A DNA stretch of 64,000 bases, taken from contig JAZKDW010000006.1 in NCBI GenBank assembly GCA_040387375.1, positions 1 through 64,000 on the forward strand. The letters run 5' to 3'. The stretch comes from JAZKDW01 sp040387375 (GTDB lineage: Bacteria > Pseudomonadota > Gammaproteobacteria > Burkholderiales > Burkholderiaceae_D). The position numbers and the translations under genes were made by a program. Below the pieces are notes generated by a model. It had not been told where the DNA came from. It saw nothing but the letters and a program-made list of their open reading frames with translations, and did not search any database. This document shows, one piece after another, positions 26,600 to 34,425 of this stretch (the first letter of the stretch is position 1; every line of letters begins with the position of its first letter).

Positions 26600-28213
26600 T
26601 CACTCACGAAATTTCGACGTAATCGGATAACGCCAGTCGCGGCCAAAAGCGCGATGTGTGACGCGAATCCCGACCGGCGCCTGCCGGCGCTTGTATTCGT
26701 TAATTTTTATCAGGTGGGTAATGCGCAATACATCTTCCTTGCGATAACCGGCGGCGAGGATATCGTCGATGCTCTGATTCTCTTCCATGTACATTTGCAT
26801 GATCCCATCGAGCACTTCATACGGCGGCAGCGAATCCTGATCGGTTTGATCGGGACGCAACTCGGCGGAGGGCGCACGGGTCAGGATGCGCTCGGGGATG
26901 ACGTCGGAAATCGTGTTGCGGTACGCGCACAGGCGATAGACCAGCGTCTTTGCAATATCCTTGATGACCGCAAATCCGCCCGCCATATCACCATACAGGG
27001 TGCAGTAGCCGACCGCCATCTCGCTCTTGTTGCCTGTGGTCAGAACGATCGAGCCATGTTTGTTCGACAATGCCATCAGGATCGTGCCGCGGATGCGGGC
27101 CTGGATATTTTCTTCTGTCGCATCTTCCGGCAAACCCTTGAACTCCTGGGCGAGTGTAGCGCGGAAGGCCTGAAAACAATCATTGATTGGAATTTCGTCA
27201 TACCGCACGCCGAGCCGCTTGACCATGTCGCGCGAATCGACCCAGGAAATCTCGGCCGTATAGGGAGATGGCATCATCACCGTGCGCACCCGCTCGGCGC
27301 CAAGCGCATCGACAGCTATGGCCAGCGTCAGCGCGGAATCGACGCCGCCCGACATGCCGATGATGATGGAGGGGAAGCCATTTTTGCCGATGTAATCGCG
27401 GACCCCGAGAACCAGCGCCTTGTATACCTGTGCTTCGACCGGCAATTCAGCCGGGATGAAGCCGGGCACAGGACGGCCGCCATCGAATTCCACGATCCGC
27501 AAATCTTCTTCGAAATGCTTGAGCTGCGCGCAGATCGCGCCTTTTTCATCCATGGCAAATGAATTGCCATCAAAAATCAGCTCGTCCTGCCCGCCGACCA
27601 GATTTGCATAAACCAGGCTCAGCCCTTGCGCGACGACATTCGCGCGCATGACCTCGTAGCGCAGGTGCTGCTTGTTCATGTGATACGGCGAACCGTTCGG
27701 CACCAGCAGCACTTGCGCGCCGGCGCCGCGGGCGCGCGCAGCCGCATGGGGGTACCAGGTATCTTCACAGATGGCGAGGCCGAAGCGGACGCCCTTTACC
27801 TGGAAAACGAAAGGCTCATCGGCAGAGGAAAAATAGCGTTTTTCATCGAATACGGTGGCGTTCGGCAGTTCATGCTTGCAGTAGGTGCCGAGCACTTTGC
27901 CGTTGACGATCACGGATGCGGCATTAAAACGCGCGCCGTCGCGCATGATCGGATGGCCGATGACCACATGCAGATCGGTCAGGTCCGACAACTCCGCTGC
28001 CAGCGCCTCAAACGCCTGCGCGGTTTTTGCGTAAAATGAGTCACGCAACAATAAGTCTTCCGGCGGGTATCCGACCAGTGACAGCTCCGGCGTCAATACG
28101 ATATCGGCGCCCTGCGCTGCAGCCCGGCGGGAAAAGTCGGCGATCCTTGCGCGGTTACCTGCAAGGTCTCCGACGGTACTGTTGATTTGGGCAATGGCTA
28201 CTTTAACGGTCAT
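26600..28213 (-). CDS. nadE: Glutamine-dependent NAD+ synthetase
   Basis: The 537-residue two-domain enzyme makes NAD+ from deamido-NAD+ with ATP and glutamine. The N-terminal nitrilase domain (about 1-250) has the Glu-Lys-Cys triad, with the Cys in AICEDTWYPH. The C-terminal synthetase domain has the PP-loop GMSGGVDSALT (near 288) and TGNKSEMAVGYCTLYGD. The length is that of the bacterial glutamine-using type. It is upstream of glnB, an order common in betaproteobacteria that couples nitrogen sensing with a glutamine-using enzyme. The long ORF on the other strand is a shadow. Confidence 0.97.
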   Translation of the reverse strand: MTVKVAIAQINSTVGDLAGNRARIADFSRRAAAQGADIVLTPELSLVGYPPEDLLLRDSFYAKTAQAFEALAAELSDLTDLHVVIGHPIMRDGARFNAASVIVNGKVLGTYCKHELPNATVFDEKRYFSSADEPFVFQVKGVRFGLAICEDTWYPHAAARARGAGAQVLLVPNGSPYHMNKQHLRYEVMRANVVAQGLSLVYANLVGGQDELIFDGNSFAMDEKGAICAQLKHFEEDLRIVEFDGGRPVPGFIPAELPVEAQVYKALVLGVRDYIGKNGFPSIIIGMSGGVDSALTLAIAVDALGAERVRTVMMPSPYTAEISWVDSRDMVKRLGVRYDEIPINDCFQAFRATLAQEFKGLPEDATEENIQARIRGTILMALSNKHGSIVLTTGNKSEMAVGYCTLYGDMAGGFAVIKDIAKTLVYRLCAYRNTISDVIPERILTRAPSAELRPDQTDQDSLPPYEVLDGIMQMYMEENQSIDDILAAGYRKEDVLRITHLIKINEYKRRQAPVGIRVTHRAFGRDWRYPITSKFRE

Positions 28214-28252
28214 GGCGATAATGGCGGCGAATGAGTCAATACTGATACAAGA

Positions 28253-29416
28253 ATGAGGTCAAGTCTGAATTATCGCACGCGTATCGACTCTTCTCTGTCC
28301 GACATCGGTCAGCCTGCATGGGACGCACTGCTTGGCTTGCAGGCCGATGCCAATCCATTTCTGTCCTTTGCCTTTCTGGATGCACTGCATGAATCGGGAT
28401 CGGCATCGGAGGAATCGGGCTGGAAGCCGCAATTCTTAACCTTGTGGCAGGACAAAAAGCTGGAAGCGGCGCTGCCGCTGTACGTGAAGAGCCATTCTTA
28501 CGGCGAATATGTGTTCGACTGGGCCTGGGCCGATGCCTACCAGCGAAACGGCCTCGACTATTACCCGAAGTTATTGTCCGCGATTCCATTCACGCCAGTC
28601 ACCGGCGCCAGGCTGCTCGCGCGGACTGACGCCGCCCGTGCCGCACTAGTCAAAGAGTTGTGCCAGATGCAGCAGGGGTGCGGCGCGTCGTCCACGCATA
28701 TCCTGTATCCGCCTGAATCGCAGGCACATCTGCTGGAACAGTCCGGATTCCTGCTGCGCAGCGGCGTGCAATTTCACTGGTTAAATGCCGGTTATCGAAA
28801 CTTCGATGAATTCCTGTCCACGCTGGAGCGCAAGAAACGCAAGAACATACGGGCCGAGCGCCGCAAGGTCGAGGAAGCGGGCATCACCTTTCGGCATGTG
28901 CCGGGCACACAGGCGTCGCCGGCCGACTGGCGTTTTTTCAAACGTTGTTATGACCATACGTACGCCGCGCATCATTCGACGCCCTATCTGAACCTGGATT
29001 TTTTCCGGCGCATCGGCGCAACGATGCCGGAAAATATCCTGCTGGTGATTGCCGAGCGTGAAGCGAAGCCGATTGCCGCCTCATTATTGATTCATACGGA
29101 CAAAACATTGTATGGACGTTATTGGGGCGCGCTTGAACACCATCCCTGCCTGCATTTCGAAACTGCCTATTATCAACCGCTCGATTTTTGCATTACGCAG
29201 GGAATCACCAGTTTTGAAGGCGGCGCCCAGGGCGAGCATAAAATGGCGCGCGGTTTCCTGCCGCAAAAAACATGGTCGGCACATTGGCTCGCTCATCCGG
29301 CATTCGCGGATGCGATCGAACGTTTCCTCGCACGGGAGTCCGGCGGCATCGATTCTTATATCGATGAATTGAACGAGCGCAATCCGTTTCGCACTGCGCA
29401 AAACCCGCAAAAATAA
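28253..29416 (+). CDS. GNAT-fold N-acyltransferase (COG3146/DUF482)
   Basis: The 387-residue protein begins near the divergent nadE start. It contains two GNAT-like halves, as in FemAB-type aminoacyl/acyl transferases: ANPFLSFAFLDALHESGSA and PLYVKSHSYGEYVFDWAWADAY in the first, RKNIRAERRKVEEAGITF and FEGGAQGEHKMARGFLP in the second. These are the signature blocks of DUF482. Family members are called peptidogalycan biosynthesis proteins without firm biochemistry. There is no signal or membrane segment. Confidence 0.9.
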   Translation: MRSSLNYRTRIDSSLSDIGQPAWDALLGLQADANPFLSFAFLDALHESGSASEESGWKPQFLTLWQDKKLEAALPLYVKSHSYGEYVFDWAWADAYQRNGLDYYPKLLSAIPFTPVTGARLLARTDAARAALVKELCQMQQGCGASSTHILYPPESQAHLLEQSGFLLRSGVQFHWLNAGYRNFDEFLSTLERKKRKNIRAERRKVEEAGITFRHVPGTQASPADWRFFKRCYDHTYAAHHSTPYLNLDFFRRIGATMPENILLVIAEREAKPIAASLLIHTDKTLYGRYWGALEHHPCLHFETAYYQPLDFCITQGITSFEGGAQGEHKMARGFLPQKTWSAHWLAHPAFADAIERFLARESGGIDSYIDELNERNPFRTAQNPQK

Positions 29417-29431
29417 TTCGCTGAGTCAGAA

Positions 29432-29470
29432 AGAAAAAAGACCGGCTTCCCCGATGGGGCAAGCCGGTCT
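29432..29470 (-). terminator. Terminator of ppa
   Basis: On the minus strand, a 10-bp stem (29439-29448 with 29461-29470) whose loop contains a second small gc stem is followed by six T residues. It lies 15 bp past the ppa stop codon. Confidence 0.88.
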
Positions 29471-29485
29471 CGAGTGTTTGTTTAC

Positions 29486-30034
29486 TTAGAAATTCGGTTT
29501 GCTGGCCGCTTTTGCATAAGCTGCGACACCGCTCATGATTTCCGCTTTTGCATCTTCCGGTCCAAACCATCCTTCGATCTTGACCCACTTGCCTTTTTCG
29601 AGATCCTTGTAGTGTTCGAAGAAATGCTGAATCTGCTGCAGACGCAAGTCGTTCATGTCTTCCGGCTTTTGCCAGTGGGTATAAATCGACAGGACCTTGT
29701 CGACGGGCACCGCCAGCACCTTGGCATCACCACCCGCTTCATCCGTCATTTTCAGCACACCGATCGGACGGCAGCGCACTACGACACCGGGGAACAGGGG
29801 GAACGGCGTGATGACAAGAACGTCGACCGGATCGCCATCGTCCGAAATCGTATGCGGAATATAACCATAGTTGCATGGGTAGTGCATGGCGGTTCCCATG
29901 AATCGATCGACGAAGATGGCGCCGGACTCCTTGTCCACTTCATACTTGATCGGATCGGCATTCATCGGAATTTCGATAATGACGTTGAAGTCATTCGGCA
30001 AATCGCGGCCGGCGGGGACTTTATTCAGGCTCAT
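29486..30034 (-). CDS. ppa: Inorganic pyrophosphatase (family I)
   Basis: The 182-residue protein hydrolyses pyrophosphate and so drives polymer synthesis. It has the family I metal-binding signature DGDPVDVLV, preceded by YGYIPHT and the substrate-binding YEVDKESG. Length matches hexameric bacterial PPases. It stands alone with its own terminator, between the COG3146 gene and the hem cluster. Confidence 0.98.
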   Translation of the reverse strand: MSLNKVPAGRDLPNDFNVIIEIPMNADPIKYEVDKESGAIFVDRFMGTAMHYPCNYGYIPHTISDDGDPVDVLVITPFPLFPGVVVRCRPIGVLKMTDEAGGDAKVLAVPVDKVLSIYTHWQKPEDMNDLRLQQIQHFFEHYKDLEKGKWVKIEGWFGPEDAKAEIMSGVAAYAKAASKPNF

Positions 30035-30171
30035 GGGGCTTTTCTCACAGGTGGAAGTATTCGAATCCGGGAAGCCCTAAATTATAACGGCTTTACCCGG
30101 TAGCTTGTGCATCGCAGCACAGGTTGGTTCTATATGGGAATTTGAATAGCGGGTACTTGGCAGCGCGCCTC

Positions 30172-31368
30172 TTACAGCATGCTCGACAGCGCACACTGCC
30201 TGTAATGTCCGGCAGCCTCTTGCGCATGGTTCAAGGATTCATGCAATTGCGCCAGCTTCAGATGGGCTTCTCTTGCCGTCTGCGGTTCGATAGCGTCCGA
30301 CAAGGCCTGTTCCAGATGGCGTTGTGCCTTGCCCCAGAGTTTTTGCTTCAGGCAAAACGTGCCGAGAGTGAGCGCCAGTTCGGCGTCGTTGGGCCGCTGG
30401 CCCAGCCATTGTTCGCAACGCTCGATTTGCGCCAGCAAGGCCGTTGAACCTTCGGCCGCCGACGATCCGCGATAAGCGCGCACCAATCGATCATCCCATT
30501 CCCGGGACAGCGCTTTCTCCACGATGGCCGCCGCATCGGCATGCAGTCCACGCGCATTAAACGCGCCGGCAGCAACGGTTGCGACATACGGTTTGATCCG
30601 CTCCTCCGCCGGCACTGCCGCCCAGACCGCCCGGACTGATTCCGCATCCAGCGCGTCTTCGGACATCAGATTTTCGTAGGCAAGTTCGCGCAGGCGCACG
30701 GAAAGCGCCGGGTGCAGCGCATGATTTTTATCCAGCGAACGCACCAGCCGCAGCACTTCAGGCCAGTTCTTGGCGCGCTGATTGGCTTTTAATGCCAGGC
30801 GCAGCGCGTGAATATGGCGGGTACCGCTGGCGTTCAATTCCTTGACCGCATCAAGCGCTGCTTCTGGCTGATGTTCGTCAACAAGAAGTTCGATGGTCGT
30901 CATGAGGCGTGCCGTCTTGAGCGCCGGGTCATTTTCCACATTGGACAGCCAGGCATCCCGGCGTTCCGATTGACGCATGCGATGTGCCGCGCGAGCGCCT
31001 ATCAATGCCGCCAGACCGGCATTGTCGGCGGACTCGGCAGCGCGGGCAGCCGCCTTCTCCGAATGACCAAAACGGCCTTCAAACAGGCTCTTCAATGCAT
31101 CGCGGAAGGCCCGATTGGATTCGCGTTCCCGCTTTTCACGCCGATACTGCGCCACACGTTGCGGCATCTTTTGTGTGGTGCGAATTGCCTTCATCACCAC
31201 GTAGCTCAGCACGAACAACAGCACCAGCAGCAGCAGGAAAAAATTGAGCGAGAGGTCTACCCGGTATGGGGGATAAAACAAAACCACGTTGCCCGGGTTG
31301 AAACGAGCCACCACCGCAAGGCCGATCGCGGTGGCGAAAAGAACGAGTATCGAGAGAAATATGCGCAT
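30172..31368 (-). CDS. hemY: HemY-like TPR membrane protein
   Basis: The 398-residue protein has two N-terminal hydrophobic segments (LSILVLFATAIGLAVVA and NFFLLLLVLLFVLSYVV) that form the HemY_N region. A long helical TPR-like domain (about 80-395) carries repeated Ala/Leu-rich helix pairs. Although named for haem synthesis, proteobacterial HemY is not a protoporphyrinogen oxidase; its role is probably scaffolding near the late haem enzymes. It is the last gene of hemC-hemD-hemX-hemY, 38 bp after hemX. Confidence 0.93.
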   Translation of the reverse strand: MRIFLSILVLFATAIGLAVVARFNPGNVVLFYPPYRVDLSLNFFLLLLVLLFVLSYVVMKAIRTTQKMPQRVAQYRREKRERESNRAFRDALKSLFEGRFGHSEKAAARAAESADNAGLAALIGARAAHRMRQSERRDAWLSNVENDPALKTARLMTTIELLVDEHQPEAALDAVKELNASGTRHIHALRLALKANQRAKNWPEVLRLVRSLDKNHALHPALSVRLRELAYENLMSEDALDAESVRAVWAAVPAEERIKPYVATVAAGAFNARGLHADAAAIVEKALSREWDDRLVRAYRGSSAAEGSTALLAQIERCEQWLGQRPNDAELALTLGTFCLKQKLWGKAQRHLEQALSDAIEPQTAREAHLKLAQLHESLNHAQEAAGHYRQCALSSML

Positions 31369-31406
31369 GATGGTCGTGTGTCTTCAGACAGCCGGGGTTA
31401 AAGACA

Positions 31407-32564
31407 CTATGGCTTCGCCTTGTAATTGCGTACCGCATTGAGACTGACCGCCAATGTCGGCATCTCGATCGATAGATTGCTCGCTTGCACTTGTTTTAAC
31501 AGCGCTTGCGCGGTCTGGGTCTGGCGCGCGCGGGTGTCGAAATAACGCGCGATCGTGTCCTGGGAAGCAATCAGGTCGCTGCGAAACGCCGACTCATTGC
31601 GCGACAGCAGGGCCAGACGCGCATTCAGCAAACGCAGCTTCAGATTCTCGCGGGCGTAGTAGGCCTGGGTCGGAGACAGGAGAAGCGCGTCGGGCGTCTC
31701 GACGGTGCGGACGCGAATCAATTGCCTGAGCTCGTCCCACATTTCGGCGGTCCAGCTTTGCCAGGTTTCCTGCACATTTGCCATCCAGTCCCTGCCGGTA
31801 TCGTTCACCGCGGCCACCACCTTGCTGCCTTTTGGCGCTTCCTTCAGGCTGGCGCGCACGGTAGTTTTTGGCAAGGTCGGCGGCAATGCCGGTTTTTCAT
31901 CGGACAACAGCGGCATGCCATCGATCTGGCCAATGACACTGTCGAGCCGCAGCGCAAGTCCGGTCAGATCCACGGATGGCAGCGCTTTCAGGGTCTCGAG
32001 GTCCTTGCCGATGGCACGGCGGATAGTAATGAATTGCGGTTTGTCGGAGGTGGACAGCCGGGTATCGGCATTTTGCAGCGCGATTAATGCGCCCCGGACA
32101 TTTCCTGCCAGTTGCAACTGCTGGCTCGCGGTGGACAGCACCTGCTCGATTTCAGCCAGCGCCCAATCGTCACGGCTCTTGGAAAGATCCAGGTAAAGCT
32201 GTTCCAGCGCCAGCTGCTGGCTTTGGCCTTCCACCTGCTTGCTTTCAAGGACATTCACCTTGGCTTGCAATTCCTTCATGCTTTCCTGCATGGTCTTGAC
32301 TATTATTTTTGTTTCGCTGTTGACGCTGTCCCCGCTCTGCAGGCGTTGTGCGGTTTCCCGGCGCAAGTCATTGATTTCAGTGCGAGAAGTCCACCATTGC
32401 GCCGCCAGTGTCAAGGCCAGTATGCCCATGACTATATAAATGACCCTGCGCATCGACCGTGCCCGCGCGCCTGGCGGAACAAAACCGCGCGGCGCAGGGC
32501 CAGGAACCTGCGAGGCAGGAATGGGATCGGAATGTAATTCGGGGGGTGAAGGCTGTTCGTTCAT
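31407..32564 (-). CDS. hemX: HemX-like membrane protein
   Basis: The 385-residue protein has a Pro-rich cytoplasmic start (about 1-35), one membrane helix (VIYIVMGILALTLAAQWW) and a long coiled-coil domain (about 65-380) with heptads near ETAQRLQSGDSVNSETK and VLESKQVEGQSQQLALEQL. It is homologous to the HemX part of HemDX fusions and is often mis-annotated as uroporphyrinogen-III methyltransferase; no methyltransferase motif is present. Its ATG overlaps the hemD stop by 4 bp, so the two are translationally coupled. Confidence 0.92.
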   Translation of the reverse strand: MNEQPSPPELHSDPIPASQVPGPAPRGFVPPGARARSMRRVIYIVMGILALTLAAQWWTSRTEINDLRRETAQRLQSGDSVNSETKIIVKTMQESMKELQAKVNVLESKQVEGQSQQLALEQLYLDLSKSRDDWALAEIEQVLSTASQQLQLAGNVRGALIALQNADTRLSTSDKPQFITIRRAIGKDLETLKALPSVDLTGLALRLDSVIGQIDGMPLLSDEKPALPPTLPKTTVRASLKEAPKGSKVVAAVNDTGRDWMANVQETWQSWTAEMWDELRQLIRVRTVETPDALLLSPTQAYYARENLKLRLLNARLALLSRNESAFRSDLIASQDTIARYFDTRARQTQTAQALLKQVQASNLSIEMPTLAVSLNAVRNYKAKP

Positions 32565-33331
32565 CGTCGGGATTGTAACGCGGCGAGCAATCGTTCGTCG
32601 CCTGATCCAGTAAGGTCAATATTGTGGAAACCCAGCACCTGCGCCGTCTCTTGTATACGCACGTGCGGGACGATTATGTTTTTTTGTTGTATTTTAGCGA
32701 CACCATTCTTTCCGGCAACTCCGTTGACCATGTGCATCAACACCCGCAAGCCTTCGGAACTGGTCACTATCCAGTCATTCGACGAGTCCAGCAAGCGCTT
32801 TAATTGCTGCCGCCGGGCGTCATCAAGCACGGGCGCGGCACGCCGGTAGGCAGCGACCTGAACCACCTCCACCCCCGCCCCGCGCAAAACATCCGCCAGT
32901 AATTCGCGTCCTGTTTCGCCGCGCAGCACCAGCACCCGCTTGCCGCGCAATGCTGCCATATCCAGGGTGCCGAGCAATGTTTGCGAATCGCTGCGCGCCG
33001 GGTCATTCGGACTGATGATGTTGGCGTTGGCGGCGGTCACGCCATGCTGCGCCAACGCATTGCGGCTGCCCTCTCCCATCACTGCCAGCACGATCTGGCG
33101 TGGCCAGACGGGCAACACGGCAAATGCGGCGTCGATTGCGTTCGGGCTGACAAAAGCCACCATCGCGAAGTCATTCAGCTTTGCGAGCGCCGCTTGCAGC
33201 GGCGCCGTGTCGTTCAACGGGTGGATCTCCAGCAATGGGAAAAGGACGGCATCGAGCCCGAGCGCGGACACCCGTGCGGCAAGCACGCTTGCCTGCGCAA
33301 GTGGCCGGGTAATGACAATCGAATCAGGCAT
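32561..33331 (-). CDS. hemD: Uroporphyrinogen-III synthase
   Basis: The 256-residue product from ATG 33331 closes and inverts hydroxymethylbilane to uroporphyrinogen III. It has the two-lobed HemD fold with weak overall conservation; recognisable are IVITRPLAQA at the start, FVSPNAIDAAF, VLRGETGRELLADVL and DWIVTSSEGLRVL. The start overlaps the hemC stop by 8 bp; the 46 upstream codons of the same frame lie inside hemC and are excluded. It is followed by hemX in a 4-bp overlap. In some relatives hemD and hemX are fused; here they are separate. Confidence 0.93.
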   Translation of the reverse strand: MPDSIVITRPLAQASVLAARVSALGLDAVLFPLLEIHPLNDTAPLQAALAKLNDFAMVAFVSPNAIDAAFAVLPVWPRQIVLAVMGEGSRNALAQHGVTAANANIISPNDPARSDSQTLLGTLDMAALRGKRVLVLRGETGRELLADVLRGAGVEVVQVAAYRRAAPVLDDARRQQLKRLLDSSNDWIVTSSEGLRVLMHMVNGVAGKNGVAKIQQKNIIVPHVRIQETAQVLGFHNIDLTGSGDERLLAALQSRR

Positions 33332-34265
33332 CCGATTTGATTGCGGCGAGAATCGAGTCAGCGTCCTGTGCGCGCAGACTCTCGGCGATCCGGCGGCCCA
33401 GCGCTTCCGGCGCATCGGCCGGCCCCGAGGTGTCGGCAGTCGCCATTCGCAGCCCATCCGGCGTCGCAATCATGGCGCGCAGGCGCATGGTGTTGCCGTC
33501 GATGGTCGCAAACGCCGCCAGCGGAATCTGGCAACTGCCGCCGAAGGATTTGGACAAAGTCCGTTCGGCCGTCACCGCCCGTGCGGTCGCCTCATGATTG
33601 AGCGGCGCCAACAAGGCGCGCACATCGTCGCGGCCGGACAGCACTTCAATTGCCATCGCACCCTGCCCTGGCGCCGGCAAGCTTTGCTCGGGCTCGAGAA
33701 AGGCGCGAATACGCTCATGCAGGCCCAGACGCTTCAAGCCCGCTGCGGCCAGGATAATTGCAGCAAATTCCTTGTTATCCAGCTTGCCCAGACGCGTGTC
33801 GAGATTGCCGCGCAGCGGCCGGATTACCAGATGGGGATAACGTGCCGCAATCAATGCCTGGCGCCGCAGGCTGCTGGTGCCGACCACGGCGCCTTCGGGC
33901 AAGGCGTCCAGCGACGCATGCTCGCTGGAGACGAAGGCGTCACGCGGATCCTCCCTTTCCAGCACGGCTGCGAGGTCGAAACCCGGCGGCAGGTCCATGG
34001 GCACATCCTTCAGCGAATGCACCGCCAGATCGGCACGGCCTTCGCTCATCGCGACCTCCAGCTCCTTGACGAACAGCCCCTTGCCCCCTACTTTCGATAA
34101 TGTGCGATCCAGTATTTGATCGCCGCGCGTGGTCATTCCAAGGATTTCTATGGTGCTGTGCGGATATAATGCAGCAAGTTTTGCGCGAACATGTTCGGCT
34201 TGCCACATTGCCAGACGACTTTCGCGCGATGCGATGACCAACTTTCCGGAAAACGGTACGTTCAA
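33324..34265 (-). CDS. hemC: Porphobilinogen deaminase (hydroxymethylbilane synthase)
   Basis: The 313-residue product polymerises four porphobilinogens on a dipyrromethane cofactor bound to the Cys in FGGSCQIPLAAF. Other signatures are the start IASRESRLAMWQA, KDVPMDLPPGF and GTSSLRRQALIAARYP. It is the first gene of the hemC-D-X-Y operon. Its promoter must lie within the 160-bp divergent gap shared with ppc. Confidence 0.98.
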   Translation of the reverse strand: MNVPFSGKLVIASRESRLAMWQAEHVRAKLAALYPHSTIEILGMTTRGDQILDRTLSKVGGKGLFVKELEVAMSEGRADLAVHSLKDVPMDLPPGFDLAAVLEREDPRDAFVSSEHASLDALPEGAVVGTSSLRRQALIAARYPHLVIRPLRGNLDTRLGKLDNKEFAAIILAAAGLKRLGLHERIRAFLEPEQSLPAPGQGAMAIEVLSGRDDVRALLAPLNHEATARAVTAERTLSKSFGGSCQIPLAAFATIDGNTMRLRAMIATPDGLRMATADTSGPADAPEALGRRIAESLRAQDADSILAAIKSDA

Positions 34266-34425
34266 AACAGGCTCTTTCGATATTCGTTGGCGTCAGGCCG
34301 GCATTGACAATGCTGACCCGGTCTTCGCACAAAATCATGCGGCAAATTTTATCACGGCCCTCTTTTCCAGGCCGGCCCACGCGCCATTTTAATTACCTTT
34401 CAGCAGTAGATTGCACTACTTGACC

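Noticed and set aside
26576..27562. A 328-codon plus-strand ORF inside nadE
   Set aside because: Antisense to the NAD synthetase domains and without family features.
31407..32564. Uroporphyrinogen-III C-methyltransferase activity for the hemX product
   Set aside because: The protein is a membrane-anchored coiled coil with no SAM-binding methyltransferase motif.
32940..34100. A 386-codon plus-strand ORF across hemD and hemC
   Set aside because: Antisense to two well-defined haem genes.
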